This document shows positions 9,547 to 19,484 of a DNA stretch of 64,000 nt, one piece after another. The translations under genes were made by a program, and so were the position numbers. The DNA is taken from assembly GCF_000227115.2 (NCBI RefSeq), contig NC_016485.2:1030025-1094024 (forward strand), read 5' to 3'. Positions within the stretch are counted from its first letter, which is position 1, and the number at the start of each line of letters is the position of its first letter. Source of the DNA: Naumovozyma dairenensis CBS 421. Its lineage: Eukaryota > Ascomycota > Saccharomycetes > Saccharomycetales > Saccharomycetaceae. The notes below the pieces were generated by a model. It made no database searches and had not been told where the DNA came from. It saw nothing but the letters and a program-made list of their open reading frames with translations.

Positions 9547-10998
9547 ATGTCAAAGGACTTTGTTATCACTCCAGAAGCTGCCGGTTCCACCGCAAACACC
9601 AGTGAATGGCCATTACTATTGAAAGATTACGATAAATTACTTGTCAGAAGTGGTCACTATACCCCGATTCCTACTGGTTCCACTCCATTAAAGAGAGATT
9701 TAAAATCATACATTAGTTCAGGTGTCATAAATTTAGATAAACCATCTAATCCATCTTCTCATGAAGTGGTCGCTTGGATTAAACGTATATTACGTTGTGA
9801 AAAGACTGGTCATTCAGGTACTTTAGATCCTAAAGTCACTGGTTGTTTGATCGTTTGTGTAGATAGAGCTACTAGATTAGTTAAATCTCAACAAGGTGCA
9901 GGTAAAGAGTATGTTTGTATTGTTAGATTACATGATGCTTTGAAAGATGAAAAGGATTTAGGACGTTCTTTGGAGAACTTGACTGGGGCTTTATTCCAAA
10001 GACCTCCTTTAATTTCTGCTGTTAAGAGACAATTACGTGTTCGTACCATTTATGATTCTAATTTGATCGAATTCGATAATAAGAGGAATCTAGGTGTCTT
10101 TTGGGCTTCTTGTGAAGCTGGTACTTATATGCGTACTCTATGTGTTCACATGGGTATGTTATTAGGTGTTGGTGGTCACATGCAAGAATTACGTCGTGTT
10201 AGATCAGGTGCCTTATCTGAAAATGATAATATGGTCACTTTACATGATGTTTTGGATGCTCAATGGGTTTATGATAACACTAGAGATGAATCATACTTGA
10301 GAAAGATTATTCAACCTTTAGAAACACTTTTGGTTGGCTATAAGAGAATTGTAGTCAAGGATTCTGCAGTTAACGCTGTTTGTTACGGTGCTAAATTGAT
10401 GATTCCAGGTCTATTACGTTACGAAGAAGGTATTGAATTATACGATGAAGTTGTTTTGATCACTACTAAGGGTGAAGCTATTGCTGTCGCCATTGCTCAA
10501 ATGTCCACTGTCGATTTGGCTACTTGTGATCATGGTGTTGTTGCCACTGTGAAGAGATGTATCATGGAAAGAGATTTATACCCAAGAAGATGGGGGTTGG
10601 GTCCAATCGCTCAAAAGAAGAAGCAAATGAAGGCTGACGGTAAATTAGATAAATTCGGACGTACTAATGAAAATACCCCAGAAGATTGGAAGAAGAGTTA
10701 CAAACCATTAGACAGTAATCCTGAATCAACTACCACTACATCCGAATCTGCTCCATTAATTAAAGAAGTTGAAAGTAAAGAAGAAAAGAAACAAGAAGAA
10801 GAATCTAAGGAAAAAGAATCCAACGATGAAGAAACTAAGGTAGAAAAGAAAGAAAAGAAGGACAAGAAGGAAAAGAAGGATAAGAAAGAAAAGAAAGAAA
10901 AGAAAGACAAAAAGGAAAAGAAAGAAAAGAAGAGGAAGGCTGATGAAGATGGCGAAGGTGAAGGTGAAGAAAAGAAGAAAAAGAAATCTAAGAAATAA
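9547..10998 (+). CDS. CBF5: H/ACA snoRNP pseudouridine synthase Cbf5 (dyskerin)
   Basis: 483 residues, the same length as S. cerevisiae Cbf5. It is the catalytic subunit of box H/ACA ribonucleoproteins and converts uridine to pseudouridine in rRNA and snRNA in the nucleolus. The TruB domain shows [11 protein letters not shown] with the catalytic Asp (near residue 95), YVCIVRLHD and [16 protein letters not shown] domain follows (near 270-345, [18 protein letters not shown]). The C-terminus is a long KKE/KKD repeat tail, which gave the gene its early name as a centromere/microtubule-binding factor. RRPE and PAC elements lie upstream. Confidence 0.97.
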   Translation: MSKDFVITPEAAGSTANTSEWPLLLKDYDKLLVRSGHYTPIPTGSTPLKRDLKSYISSGVINLDKPSNPSSHEVVAWIKRILRCEKTGHSGTLDPKVTGCLIVCVDRATRLVKSQQGAGKEYVCIVRLHDALKDEKDLGRSLENLTGALFQRPPLISAVKRQLRVRTIYDSNLIEFDNKRNLGVFWASCEAGTYMRTLCVHMGMLLGVGGHMQELRRVRSGALSENDNMVTLHDVLDAQWVYDNTRDESYLRKIIQPLETLLVGYKRIVVKDSAVNAVCYGAKLMIPGLLRYEEGIELYDEVVLITTKGEAIAVAIAQMSTVDLATCDHGVVATVKRCIMERDLYPRRWGLGPIAQKKKQMKADGKLDKFGRTNENTPEDWKKSYKPLDSNPESTTTTSESAPLIKEVESKEEKKQEEESKEKESNDEETKVEKKEKKDKKEKKDKKEKKEKKDKKEKKEKKRKADEDGEGEGEEKKKKKSKK

Positions 10999-11545
10999 AT
11001 CTATGTATAATTAAAGATTATAAAAATATTGTATACTGTATATTTAACTTTTTAAAAAACATCCAAAAATAAAGTAAAAATAAAATATAAATACCGTAAA
11101 GCTTTTGAATTGATAGACTGTACTTCGAACATCGTTTGTAAACAGATGTAATAGCTGGCCATTTCTATATTTATTGGATGTAAAAAAGATGGATCAGTGA
11201 TGCAACGGCTAATTTTTGCTGTTGGACTATAATGATCGAATTGTGGATTAATACTATCTACCAAATAGTTTAGAAGAACTGTTAGGTTCAGGATAAAACA
11301 CGATAAAAGTAATGATCTTGTTTAACTGAAAAAAGTATGTAGAACCATCGTTCTACGAAGGTTACACGAAACTTAAAGAACGAGCGACCGGTACACACCA
11401 CCCTCAACAACAGTGAACCAATTATTACGAATAGTATAATGACCTCTCATCAATCCGGCAATCATTCTACGTATAGTCCTTTCACCGTAGTTAATGAATC
11501 GAGAAATGCCACACTCGTTCCTACGAGCATATTTGTCAAGAAAAG
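10999..11545. other. Convergent 3' region CBF5 / YFH7
   Basis: About 550 bp between two 3' ends. It is A/T-rich at the CBF5 side with likely polyadenylation signals. The open frames that cross it (11052-11264 minus, 11439-11777 plus) have no protein features, and the second is antisense to YFH7. Confidence 0.5.
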
Positions 11546-12601
11546 TCACAAAGGTACCTCATTATGTATTGTTGATATATTCTTTGCCTTTATTGCATGT
11601 TTTCTTATACTTCGAGCATTCAGCAAATCGTTTTGTTTGAACTTATCAATACCTTCTCGTAATGAATTTACTAAACCGGATTTTAAATGTCTTTTAGCTA
11701 CTCGTTCTTCAATGAGCTTTTCATCGCTATCTATATTCCATACCAAGACTGCTCCTGTTTCCATTAAAACGGGATAGATTTTGGACCAATTTTCTTGATC
11801 GTATAATAAATATAATCCTTCAAAGATTAATATTCTAGTATCATTAGATATACAAATATCTCCCCTAGTTGGATCCCCGAGAGCATGATCAAAGCCAGAA
11901 ACACATATCTCTGGAACATTATCGATAAATGTAGAGGCAATTTCTTCCATTATGTTTTCTTCCATATCGTTCCTATCCTTGCGAGGAGGACTTATAATGC
12001 ATGTCTTACCTAGTAATCGACACAATTCAAGATAATTATTACTATCGAAAGTTGGAGGAGATCCACGTCTCTTATGTGCTTGTTTAGGATCTTTAAATTC
12101 ATCTAGGCATGCCTTTGATAAATGGAAACCGTCCATTGGAATAATTTGTGCAATGTTGCCGCTTTTATTTGCATCATCATTGTTCTGCTTATTTTTTGAG
12201 CTTCGTACTTGGATTGAATTTGGTAGACCACCTCTTCCTATAACCAGCGTTTCATCTTGATTAATTGAATACTTGACCGGTCTAAACTCTAAATCCTCGA
12301 CTAAACGTTTTGAAATTCCATCACAAGCGGTAAGCTCTTTTTTCAAATCTGGATCGATTTCTGGAATATCTGACAGTAAATCTATATTCTCTGTCGAATG
12401 ATTGAAGCTTGGTTTCACAGAAGGATGTGATTCCAAATAAGCATTGTAATCATTGTTTAATTCATTAGCTAACCTTGTTGCTATGGTGGATTTCCCTGAA
12501 CCAGGTGGACCGACAATGACGATAGCAATTCTATAATTTGTAGTTATTTTTTGTTTCAAAAACTCGAGGATTTCTCCTTTTAATTGAGCAATATCAACCA
12601 T
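11546..12601 (-). CDS. YFH7: P-loop kinase-like ATPase Yfh7
   Basis: 351 residues against 353 in S. cerevisiae. It belongs to the phosphoribulokinase/uridine kinase-like P-loop family, and its in vivo substrate is not established. Walker A is GPPGSGKST near residues 31-39. A central segment IIPMDGFHLSKACLDEFKDP corresponds to the family's substrate-side region, and ILIFEGLYLLYD resembles the strand and glycine of related kinases. An insert with NKQNNDDANKSGN is the low-complexity difference from relatives. It is transcribed divergently from MPD2 across a 265-bp gap. Confidence 0.85.
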   Translation of the reverse strand: MVDIAQLKGEILEFLKQKITTNYRIAIVIVGPPGSGKSTIATRLANELNNDYNAYLESHPSVKPSFNHSTENIDLLSDIPEIDPDLKKELTACDGISKRLVEDLEFRPVKYSINQDETLVIGRGGLPNSIQVRSSKNKQNNDDANKSGNIAQIIPMDGFHLSKACLDEFKDPKQAHKRRGSPPTFDSNNYLELCRLLGKTCIISPPRKDRNDMEENIMEEIASTFIDNVPEICVSGFDHALGDPTRGDICISNDTRILIFEGLYLLYDQENWSKIYPVLMETGAVLVWNIDSDEKLIEERVAKRHLKSGLVNSLREGIDKFKQNDLLNARSIRKHAIKAKNISTIHNEVPL

Positions 12602-12866
12602 TGGTTAAAGAGTTGGCAGCAATTGAGATCACGTTCTTTGTGGGATTGTACATTTACCAGGGCTCTCTTCAAAAAGCCAATTGTCTTGCTTGTTTAATCA
12701 ATAATTTACTTTACGTATAAGGTTCTCGACATAACGTTAGGGCGGCGAGGTAACATAAAATATCAGTTCTTTTAACACCTGATATATTCTCATACGGTTA
12801 ACAAAAGACATATTTGACAGTTCAAAAGTAGGCATTACTCAGAAAGACAAATCAAGAGAGGTTGCA

Positions 12867-13691
12867 ATGAAGTTTTGCACAACATTATTTGGGTCTTTGC
12901 TGATTCTAATACAAATCGCTCAAGCTGCCAAAAATAACGTGAAACATGTTACATCGATAGATCAATTCTATAATATTTGTAACAACGCAAATGGATCCTA
13001 CACCATGGTCAAATACTACACGACGTGGTGTCATCATTGTAAGAGGCTAGGTCCCATCTATGAAGAATTGAGTGATTTATACAAGAATGTGGAAGGTGAT
13101 GATAACGTTACATTTTTGAATGTGAATTGTGAAATATTCGGTTCAACTCTATGTGTTGATTTACCAGGGTTCCCCATTATCAATTTGATTAAACCATTGG
13201 ATAAGCCTCTCAATATTAAAGAGTTTGATTGGAATTCTCTATCATTTTTTGAAAGGATATGGAAGAGAATTTATGATAAACTTTATTTGAAAAACCCATA
13301 TTGGCAAATTGACCCTGATAGAATTGTTAAATATCAAGGCAGAAGAGATGTTGAGCCATTAGATAACTTTATCAAAACTGTTAAGGCTAAGGATGAACTA
13401 TCGAAGAAAGTGAGTTCCATTTTAAATCCAAATTATCATTGTTCAGATGCCGATCTGTTCTGCAAAGAGGGTAAAATCTATTTACTTGAATTTTTAGAAC
13501 AACTCGACCATAGTAAACAGAATGGGGATAAAAGAGATGCTATCTTCAAGGAAAGAATGAAGTTAGAAAACATCATTAGGAATAATGAAAAGAGTGTGGA
13601 TAAAGACACATTACAGGTAATCAAATTGAAACTCGAACTATTGAACACATATGAAGATACTATACAGGATGTACAACATGATGAATTATGA
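12867..13691 (+). CDS. MPD2: ER protein disulfide isomerase Mpd2
   Basis: 274 residues (S. cerevisiae 277). A signal peptide covers residues 1-20 (hydrophobic LFGSLLILIQIAQA). A thioredoxin domain carries the redox site WCHHCKRLGP near residues 54-63, and the protein ends in HDEL, the ER-retrieval signal. Family members oxidise or isomerise disulfides in the ER lumen and can partly replace Pdi1. The C-terminal third is charged and helical, as in Mpd2. S. cerevisiae MPD2 is YOL088C, so it belongs with the YOL genes at the left of the window. Confidence 0.9.
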   Translation: MKFCTTLFGSLLILIQIAQAAKNNVKHVTSIDQFYNICNNANGSYTMVKYYTTWCHHCKRLGPIYEELSDLYKNVEGDDNVTFLNVNCEIFGSTLCVDLPGFPIINLIKPLDKPLNIKEFDWNSLSFFERIWKRIYDKLYLKNPYWQIDPDRIVKYQGRRDVEPLDNFIKTVKAKDELSKKVSSILNPNYHCSDADLFCKEGKIYLLEFLEQLDHSKQNGDKRDAIFKERMKLENIIRNNEKSVDKDTLQVIKLKLELLNTYEDTIQDVQHDEL

Positions 13692-14121
13692 GGGGGGATT
13701 CAGCCTCGACTGATATGATGCAGAAACCATAATTATATATCTATAAAAAATCTGTATGATTTAAATAATTCAATTTTTCTTCACTAGTACTACTTGATAG
13801 GGCTTAGTAAATGATAAGATACATTTTCATCCAGCTATAATATATATAATACAAACAATCACTCCTTCAATGTACATGGACCCTAGAAAATTTATCCAGA
13901 TGTCTGTCTCTTTTCTCTTGCGTGTATCATACTCCAGCCCATTAACAGATAACTATTCGCGGGTTCTTTAATAATTCGAGGAATATGGTATATCCAATAA
14001 GGGTCCTTACTTTACTTAACAGAATAAGATTCTTGGGAGGTTACGCAATGAAAAAGGTAAAAGAAAGGGTCGAAATATGTACATAAAATTGTACAAGAGG
14101 AGAACCATCACAGAATTGCAG
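13692..14121. other. Intergenic region MPD2 / PGS1
   Basis: About 430 bp. It holds short AT-repeat tracts near 13848-13858 and no RNA gene that I can see. A short upstream frame immediately precedes PGS1 and is listed separately. Confidence 0.4.
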
Positions 14122-14142
14122 ATGAAAGCTGGTTCCATATGA
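14122..14142 (+). other. Upstream ORF whose stop overlaps the PGS1 start codon
   Basis: ATG at 14122, five further sense codons, and TGA at 14140-14142. The TGA overlaps the PGS1 ATG at 14139-14141, so the two share TG. This stop-start overlap is the geometry used for termination-reinitiation. It matters only if the mRNA starts upstream of 14122, which the sequence does not show. Confidence 0.4.
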
Positions 14143-15674
14143 TAGCACGTTCTCAATCACTATTATTCATACCGAAACACACTGTCTCGATGTCTTCCAA
14201 AACATCTTCATTACCAACACCATTATCATCTTTCCTAAGGACTAAATTTTATTTCGAAAAGGGTCAAATTGAAATAATAGATACACCGACTAATTTCTAT
14301 AATACATTGAAATTCAAGATATCTACTGCGGAAAGAAGAATATTCTTAGCTTCATTATATTTAGGTAAAACTGAAAATGAATTTATAGAATGCATTTCCA
14401 CCGCAATGACTAGAAATCCTCAATTGAAACTTTATTTCCTAATCGATGGACTAAGAGGTACAAGAGAATCTCCTGATTTATGTTCTGCTTCCATGTTGGC
14501 TAAATTAGATAAGCAATTTGGGGATAGAGTCGATCTGAGATTGTATAGGACCCCTAAATTCATTGGTTGGAAGAAATTGATCCCCAAGAGATTTAATGAA
14601 GGTATTGGATTACAGCATATGAAAATATATGGATTCGATGATGAAGTTATTCTTTCAGGAGCGAACCTTTCAAACGATTATTTCACAGATAGACAAGATC
14701 GTTATTACCTGTTTAAATCATGTCCAGCTTTTGCAAGTTATTACTTTAAATTACAACAATTAGTAAGTTCTATAAGTTATCGAATCCAATATTCATCATC
14801 AGAACAAGAAAAATATAAGTTATCATGGCCTCAAACAAATCTAATAAAGAAACCAGCTACGTTACTTACAAAACATCATTTTGTACAAAAAACATCTAAG
14901 GCATTAACTGAATTCCTTTATCCGGATTCAACATCAGCTGGGCAACAACAGCAACAACAATTATCCAAACCTGAATTAGATTGTCCAACGGTTGTATATC
15001 CAATCTCACAATTTACACCTCTATACCCACATAACAAAGACCAATCCACCGAGAAACCAACCATAATCAAATTACTACAATCAAAATCTACAAAAAAGCC
15101 ATGGCTATTCACAGCAGGATATTTCAATATTCATTCAGATTTGAAACGTACCCTACTGGAAACACCAACGAAAGATTCACTCATAATAACTGCATCGCCA
15201 AAAGCAAATGGATTCTATAAATCAAAGGGCGCATCAGGAATGTTACCAGATGCATACCTTTATTTATCATATAAATTCTTAAAGGCCATACCTAAGATGA
15301 GACGAGAGGATATACGTCTTAAAGAATGGCAGAATGGGATTGCAAATACTCCCGGTGGATGGTCATATCATGCCAAAGGGATATGGTTTATGGAAAAGGA
15401 TACGCGTACGAATACAAATACGAATGGGTATATACCTTATTTGACTATTATTGGGTCTTCTAATTATACAAGACGATCTTATTCTTTGGATTTGGAAACT
15501 AATTGTGTTATATTTACTAAAGATGAATCATTACAGTTGGAAATGAAGAAGGAGTTAGATAAGTTGTTGATGAATACTAAAGAAGTTACTTTAAATGATT
15601 TTAAAAATGATAAGGAAAGACATGTTAGTAAGAGAGTGAAATTGGCAACTAATATTTTCGGTAAAAGGCTATGA
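14139..15674 (+). CDS. PGS1: Phosphatidylglycerophosphate synthase Pgs1
   Basis: 511 residues (S. cerevisiae 521). It condenses CDP-diacylglycerol with glycerol-3-phosphate, the committed step of cardiolipin synthesis, in the mitochondrial inner membrane. It is a phospholipase D-superfamily member with two HKD-type motifs: HMKIYGFDDEVILSGANLSN near residue 165, and HAKGIWF followed by IIGSSNYTRRS near 412-450. The N-terminus is basic and Ser/Thr-rich, fitting a mitochondrial presequence. MSSKTSS at codon 18 is an alternative start. The next genes, YCL002C-like and RER1, follow in the same order as on S. cerevisiae chromosome III. Confidence 0.94.
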   Translation: MIARSQSLLFIPKHTVSMSSKTSSLPTPLSSFLRTKFYFEKGQIEIIDTPTNFYNTLKFKISTAERRIFLASLYLGKTENEFIECISTAMTRNPQLKLYFLIDGLRGTRESPDLCSASMLAKLDKQFGDRVDLRLYRTPKFIGWKKLIPKRFNEGIGLQHMKIYGFDDEVILSGANLSNDYFTDRQDRYYLFKSCPAFASYYFKLQQLVSSISYRIQYSSSEQEKYKLSWPQTNLIKKPATLLTKHHFVQKTSKALTEFLYPDSTSAGQQQQQQLSKPELDCPTVVYPISQFTPLYPHNKDQSTEKPTIIKLLQSKSTKKPWLFTAGYFNIHSDLKRTLLETPTKDSLIITASPKANGFYKSKGASGMLPDAYLYLSYKFLKAIPKMRREDIRLKEWQNGIANTPGGWSYHAKGIWFMEKDTRTNTNTNGYIPYLTIIGSSNYTRRSYSLDLETNCVIFTKDESLQLEMKKELDKLLMNTKEVTLNDFKNDKERHVSKRVKLATNIFGKRL

Positions 15675-15827
15675 ATGAAAGAAAGAAAGAAGGAAGAAAA
15701 GATGTTATCTTGATTGAGTTTAAATAAATAGTCTATACGTAGACCCAAGTCTATTACCATATGTCTACGTTCCCATATATATATATATATATATGTATAT
15801 TCTTTTTGAGCATGCAAATTACTGTAT

Positions 15828-16652
15828 CTAAAATAATGATGATGACCCTTTACCCTTTGGTAAATAATTTTTTGAATGTATATATAAGAATTGGGCTTGA
15901 TAAAGGATGAATAATAATGATAGCAATTGGAAGCAGATAACAAATATTGGTTTGAAATTAAAAGGCCATTTCCAGAATGGAAGATCTTGTTCCGAGAAAA
16001 GATTTGTTGTTGATAAAATGTAATAAATCAGTAGATATGTCACATTACTTAACGTGTTAAGTATAACAAATTTAGATGATAATCCTGTTGTTGATAATCC
16101 CATCCAATTTAAAGATATTTGAGGGATAAATTTGAAAGTCAGGAAGAAATTACCTATTATCCATAAGTAATTGATATGATCTAAATAGAAGATACCAAAT
16201 TTACCGGAATCTTCGATTGGCAGGTTCAAACATGAACATGCAAAAGTGAACACTGTAAATACAGGAAAGATAATAATGAGAACGGTGGATGTCGAAGAGA
16301 TGCCTTGATGTATATGTTTTGTAGTTCTGTAATGATACAATTGACGGAATATAAGTAGGTCACAATATACCATCAAAATATCTTTCAATAAGAGTAGGAT
16401 AGATATTGGGATATCATGTGGATTGGAATAAAATAGAGGATACCTATTGGCCAACTGTCGTCTTACCAAAGGTGAATATTTGTAATTTATTGAACAATAG
16501 AGGGATATGAGATGACCCAGTATATCATATAGATAAAGATCATAAGATAGGCCATAAATAGACCTGTGAATCCTATTGTATCGTTTCTGGTACAGAATGG
16601 AACTTACTGAAAGTATGCCACATAGTAACTGTAAGATTGTAGGTATAATCAT
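15828..16652 (-). CDS. YCL002C: PQ-loop-like multi-spanning membrane protein, YCL002C orthologue
   Basis: 275 residues from ATG 16652, with six or seven hydrophobic segments. The pattern resembles PQ-loop transporters (LWIIGNFFLTFKFIPQISLN contains the PQ pair). Its position between PGS1 and RER1 matches YCL002C, whose function is not established. The start is uncertain. The same frame stays open upstream to 16769 and encodes convincing protein (SSFTLWDWTFEKLL) without an ATG. An in-frame ATG at 16788-16790 is cut off by one TAA at 16770-16772. The S. cerevisiae gene is, as I recall, spliced, so an upstream exon is possible, but I found no TACTAAC box. Confidence 0.75.
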   Translation of the reverse strand: MIIPTILQLLCGILSVSSILYQKRYNRIHRSIYGLSYDLYLYDILGHLISLYCSINYKYSPLVRRQLANRYPLFYSNPHDIPISILLLLKDILMVYCDLLIFRQLYHYRTTKHIHQGISSTSTVLIIIFPVFTVFTFACSCLNLPIEDSGKFGIFYLDHINYLWIIGNFFLTFKFIPQISLNWMGLSTTGLSSKFVILNTLSNVTYLLIYYILSTTNLFSEQDLPFWKWPFNFKPIFVICFQLLSLLFILYQAQFLYIHSKNYLPKGKGSSSLF

Positions 16653-16790
16653 CAGTTCATTACTATTGCTTACAGGAGATACTGTAACAGAAGATAATAC
16701 CCTATGCAGAATCAACAATTTCTCGAAGGTCCAGTCCCAGAGAGTGAATGATGAAACTTTTATTGTTTCTTACTGTTTCTTTAAACTCAT

Positions 16791-17092
16791 TACAGATGAT
16801 TGATTGATGGATGTATGGATGACACAGTTGCCCACCTATGTACTAAATTTCAAAAATTCGGAACATTTTCCCAAAAATTCGAACAACACATCCATTTTCG
16901 ACAATTTACTACAGTTCAGTTCAATTCCATTAACGCTAATATTAGAAATTAAAGTAGTGCATATTGGAGAATAAAGGTAAACGCAGAATTACATACTCAA
17001 GTCGACTATAAAGTTTAGTTATCGTATCTGCTTCCTCCCGCGATTTCCTTTGGCATACAAGACAAATATATATACAGAACAATTGAAACATC
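16791..17092. promoter_or_regulatory. Shared promoter region YCL002C-like / RER1
   Basis: About 300 bp of divergent intergenic DNA. GTATGT, the standard 5' splice-site word, occurs on the minus strand at 16991-16996, but no branch-point box follows it before the YCL002C-like frame. The imperfect repeat aaaaattcgga / aaaaattcgaa lies near 16850-16880. Confidence 0.4.
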
Positions 17093-17605
17093 ATGGAAAA
17101 GATTGATCAGTTGAAGCAACTATATCAAGTTAATTTGGATAAAGTGACGCCACATTACAAAGAAAGATGGGCAGTATTAATTGCTCTAAATGTTTTATTT
17201 CTTCTACGTATCGTAATGGCGCAAGGTTGGTACGTGGTATGCTATGCGTTAGGGTTATTCCAATTGAATCAATTTTTAGCATTCTTGACACCTAAATTTG
17301 ATATGTCATTACAACAAGATGAAGCTAATAAAGAATTAGAAGCAGGTGAAAGAGCCGATGATTTTAAACCATTTATTAGAAGATTACCTGAATTTAAATT
17401 TTGGTATAATTCAATGAGAGCTACTTTGATTAGTTTGGTTTTAAGTTTGATCAGAATCGTGGACATTCCTGTCTTTTGGCCAATCTTATTGATGTATTTC
17501 CTTGTTTTATTCTTTTTGACAATGAGGAAACAAATTCAACATATGATCAAATATAAATACGTCCCATTAGATATTGGTAAGAAGAAATATTCTAATTCAA
17601 AATAG
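17093..17605 (+). CDS. RER1: Golgi-to-ER retrieval receptor Rer1
   Basis: 170 residues (S. cerevisiae 188). Rer1 sits in the early Golgi and returns escaped ER membrane proteins in COPI vesicles by recognising polar residues in their membrane helices. Visible features: YKERWAVLIALNVLFLLRI (first helix), GWYVVCYALGLFQLNQFLAF, then FIRRLPEFKFWYNS and VDIPVFWPILLMYFLVLFFL, giving the family's four-helix layout. The C-terminus is lysine-rich (KKKYSNSK). It corresponds to YCL001W. Confidence 0.96.
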   Translation: MEKIDQLKQLYQVNLDKVTPHYKERWAVLIALNVLFLLRIVMAQGWYVVCYALGLFQLNQFLAFLTPKFDMSLQQDEANKELEAGERADDFKPFIRRLPEFKFWYNSMRATLISLVLSLIRIVDIPVFWPILLMYFLVLFFLTMRKQIQHMIKYKYVPLDIGKKKYSNSK

Positions 17606-18254
17606 TTGAAAAATACTAGGATAGGGGAAGAAAAGAAAGGGAAGGAGCGATGTGCAGTTGCAGTTTAAATTGTGTACGCAAGCTACGTGTGTTAAATGGC
17701 CAGAAATGGACTATGTATATGTATGTATGTATGTATGTGTGTATGTATGCACAGACATCGTAGGAAAATCAGATTATCCAGCTATGTATATCTGTTCATA
17801 ACATATAAAATAAGAGACCATGTATATTTACTAAGATAACAAACATGGACCAAGACAAGAAGATAAAATGGATTTTTTTTACAGACACTTCGTTGAAAAC
17901 ATGTCAGGCTGAAGAGCCCAACGTTCTTCCATTATTCTCATGCCATGCCCTGCAAACGTACATCGGTAGACTATCGTATTCTTGATTATTAATGGCGACG
18001 GCACCTCTTATTATTGAAAACTGGGTGTCGGTGCACGGATGGTGTCACTAATTAGTTCAAGAAAAAAGTGTCCATAATAAAAGAGGTGATGATCTTGAGA
18101 CATCGACTCTTATATATATATATATATATATCTATGTAAGACCCTAAGAAGGGAAGCATATGCACAATGAGCGATGTAATCTGTTATTTACTTGATTCTT
18201 TAATTGATTGAAAAATAATCAACAAGAAAAGAAAAATAATAACTAATAAAAAAA
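17606..18254. other. Intergenic region RER1 / DOM34 with microsatellites
   Basis: About 650 bp. It holds an (ATGT)n tract near 17717-17750 and a (TA)n tract at about 18112-18131. Apart from these I see nothing gene-like. Confidence 0.5.
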
Positions 18255-19484
18255 ATGAAAGTTGTTAGTATTAATAAAGGTGTTACTGAAAAGGCACCCA
18301 CAGTGATCACATTAGTTCCGGAAAACAAAGAAGATTTATTTACTGTATATCAAATTGTTGATAAAGATGATGAAGTTATCTTTAAAAAATTATTCACCTC
18401 TAAGAATGAAGATGCAAAGAAGAATAATACAGATTTAGTGAATTTGAAATTGAAAATTCTTTCCAATGAATTCGATATGAGAGATGAATATTTAAGGTAT
18501 AAAGGTATCACCGTCATTGATCAGACAGGTGTGGCCAATATTGATATCCCCATTGGTAAATTCTTAAGTTTCAATATTGTTTATACCCATCCTATAACTA
18601 TTTATAAGCATCATTTTAATAAATATGCTGAAAAATTATTAAAGGAAGCATGTGCTGAAGAAAATAAATCTGATACAGCTGCAGTTGTATTACAAGAAGG
18701 TATATCTCATGTTTGCCTCTTAACTAGTTCATCAACAATAATGAAACAAAAAATTGAATTTACTATGCCGAAGAAGAAAAGTGCTACAGATATTGCTAAA
18801 TTTGATGTCAAGACTGAAAGTTTCTATAAGGCAACTTATGAAGCTATGAAGAAGAATTTCGATTTTGATGAATTGAAAATGATTATATTATGTTCACCAG
18901 GATTTTATGCAAAGACCTTATTGGAAAAAGTTCTTAAATATGCTGAAGAGGAACAAAATAATTCAATCTTAGATAATCAAATGATTTTTTTCGTTGCTCA
19001 TTGTTCCACGGGGTATTTACAAGGTATTTCTGAAGTATTGAAAAATCCTGAATATGCATCTAAATTGGAAGATACTAAATTTTCAAAATTTGCAGTTATT
19101 ATGGATGGTTTTTTGAAACATTTGGATGACGATGATGATAGAGCATGGTATGGTAGAAGAGAGATATTTAGAGCTTGTTCCATGAATGCTATTGAAACGT
19201 TACTTATTACCGATACGAAATTGAGATCGGATAATATTGCTACAAGAGAAAAATATCTGGATTTATTAGATGATGTAGAAAAAGATGGTGGCAAAGTTGC
19301 CATCTTTAGTACTTTGCATACTACAGGTGAAGAATTAGATAGACTTTCTGGATTAGCCTGTATTTTGAAATATCCGATAGCTAATTTAGATGAAGGGTTT
19401 GATAGTGAAGATGAAGGTGATAATGAAGAAGAAGATAACGAAGCAAAGAAACAAAAATTAAAAGAAATTGAAACTTCTGCGTAA
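18255..19484 (+). CDS. DOM34: Ribosome-rescue factor Dom34 (pelota)
   Basis: 409 residues (S. cerevisiae 386). Dom34 acts with Hbs1 to release stalled ribosomes in no-go decay. The three domains align throughout: an N-terminal Sm-like domain (LFTVYQIVDKDDEVIFKK), an eRF1-like middle domain (DTAAVVLQEGISHVCL) without the GGQ motif, as expected of pelota, and the C-terminal domain (FFVAHCSTGYLQGI; LSTLH-type end). An acidic tail of about 25 residues extends past the usual end. In S. cerevisiae this gene (YNL001W) is next to CEN14, and its degenerate copy is next to CEN3. Confidence 0.96.
   Translation: MKVVSINKGVTEKAPTVITLVPENKEDLFTVYQIVDKDDEVIFKKLFTSKNEDAKKNNTDLVNLKLKILSNEFDMRDEYLRYKGITVIDQTGVANIDIPIGKFLSFNIVYTHPITIYKHHFNKYAEKLLKEACAEENKSDTAAVVLQEGISHVCLLTSSSTIMKQKIEFTMPKKKSATDIAKFDVKTESFYKATYEAMKKNFDFDELKMIILCSPGFYAKTLLEKVLKYAEEEQNNSILDNQMIFFVAHCSTGYLQGISEVLKNPEYASKLEDTKFSKFAVIMDGFLKHLDDDDDRAWYGRREIFRACSMNAIETLLITDTKLRSDNIATREKYLDLLDDVEKDGGKVAIFSTLHTTGEELDRLSGLACILKYPIANLDEGFDSEDEGDNEEEDNEAKKQKLKEIETSA

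Noticed and set aside
10698..10910. Ser/Phe-rich frame antisense to the CBF5 tail
   Set aside because: It is a mirror of the GAA/AAG repeats encoding the KKE tail. The same applies to frames antisense to the RRP14, DAL81, AVO2 and UBX4 repeats.
16845..16885. TTCGGAA as a reversed CDEIII core
   Set aside because: No CDEI word lies 90-130 bp away, and the segment is the shared promoter of two genes.
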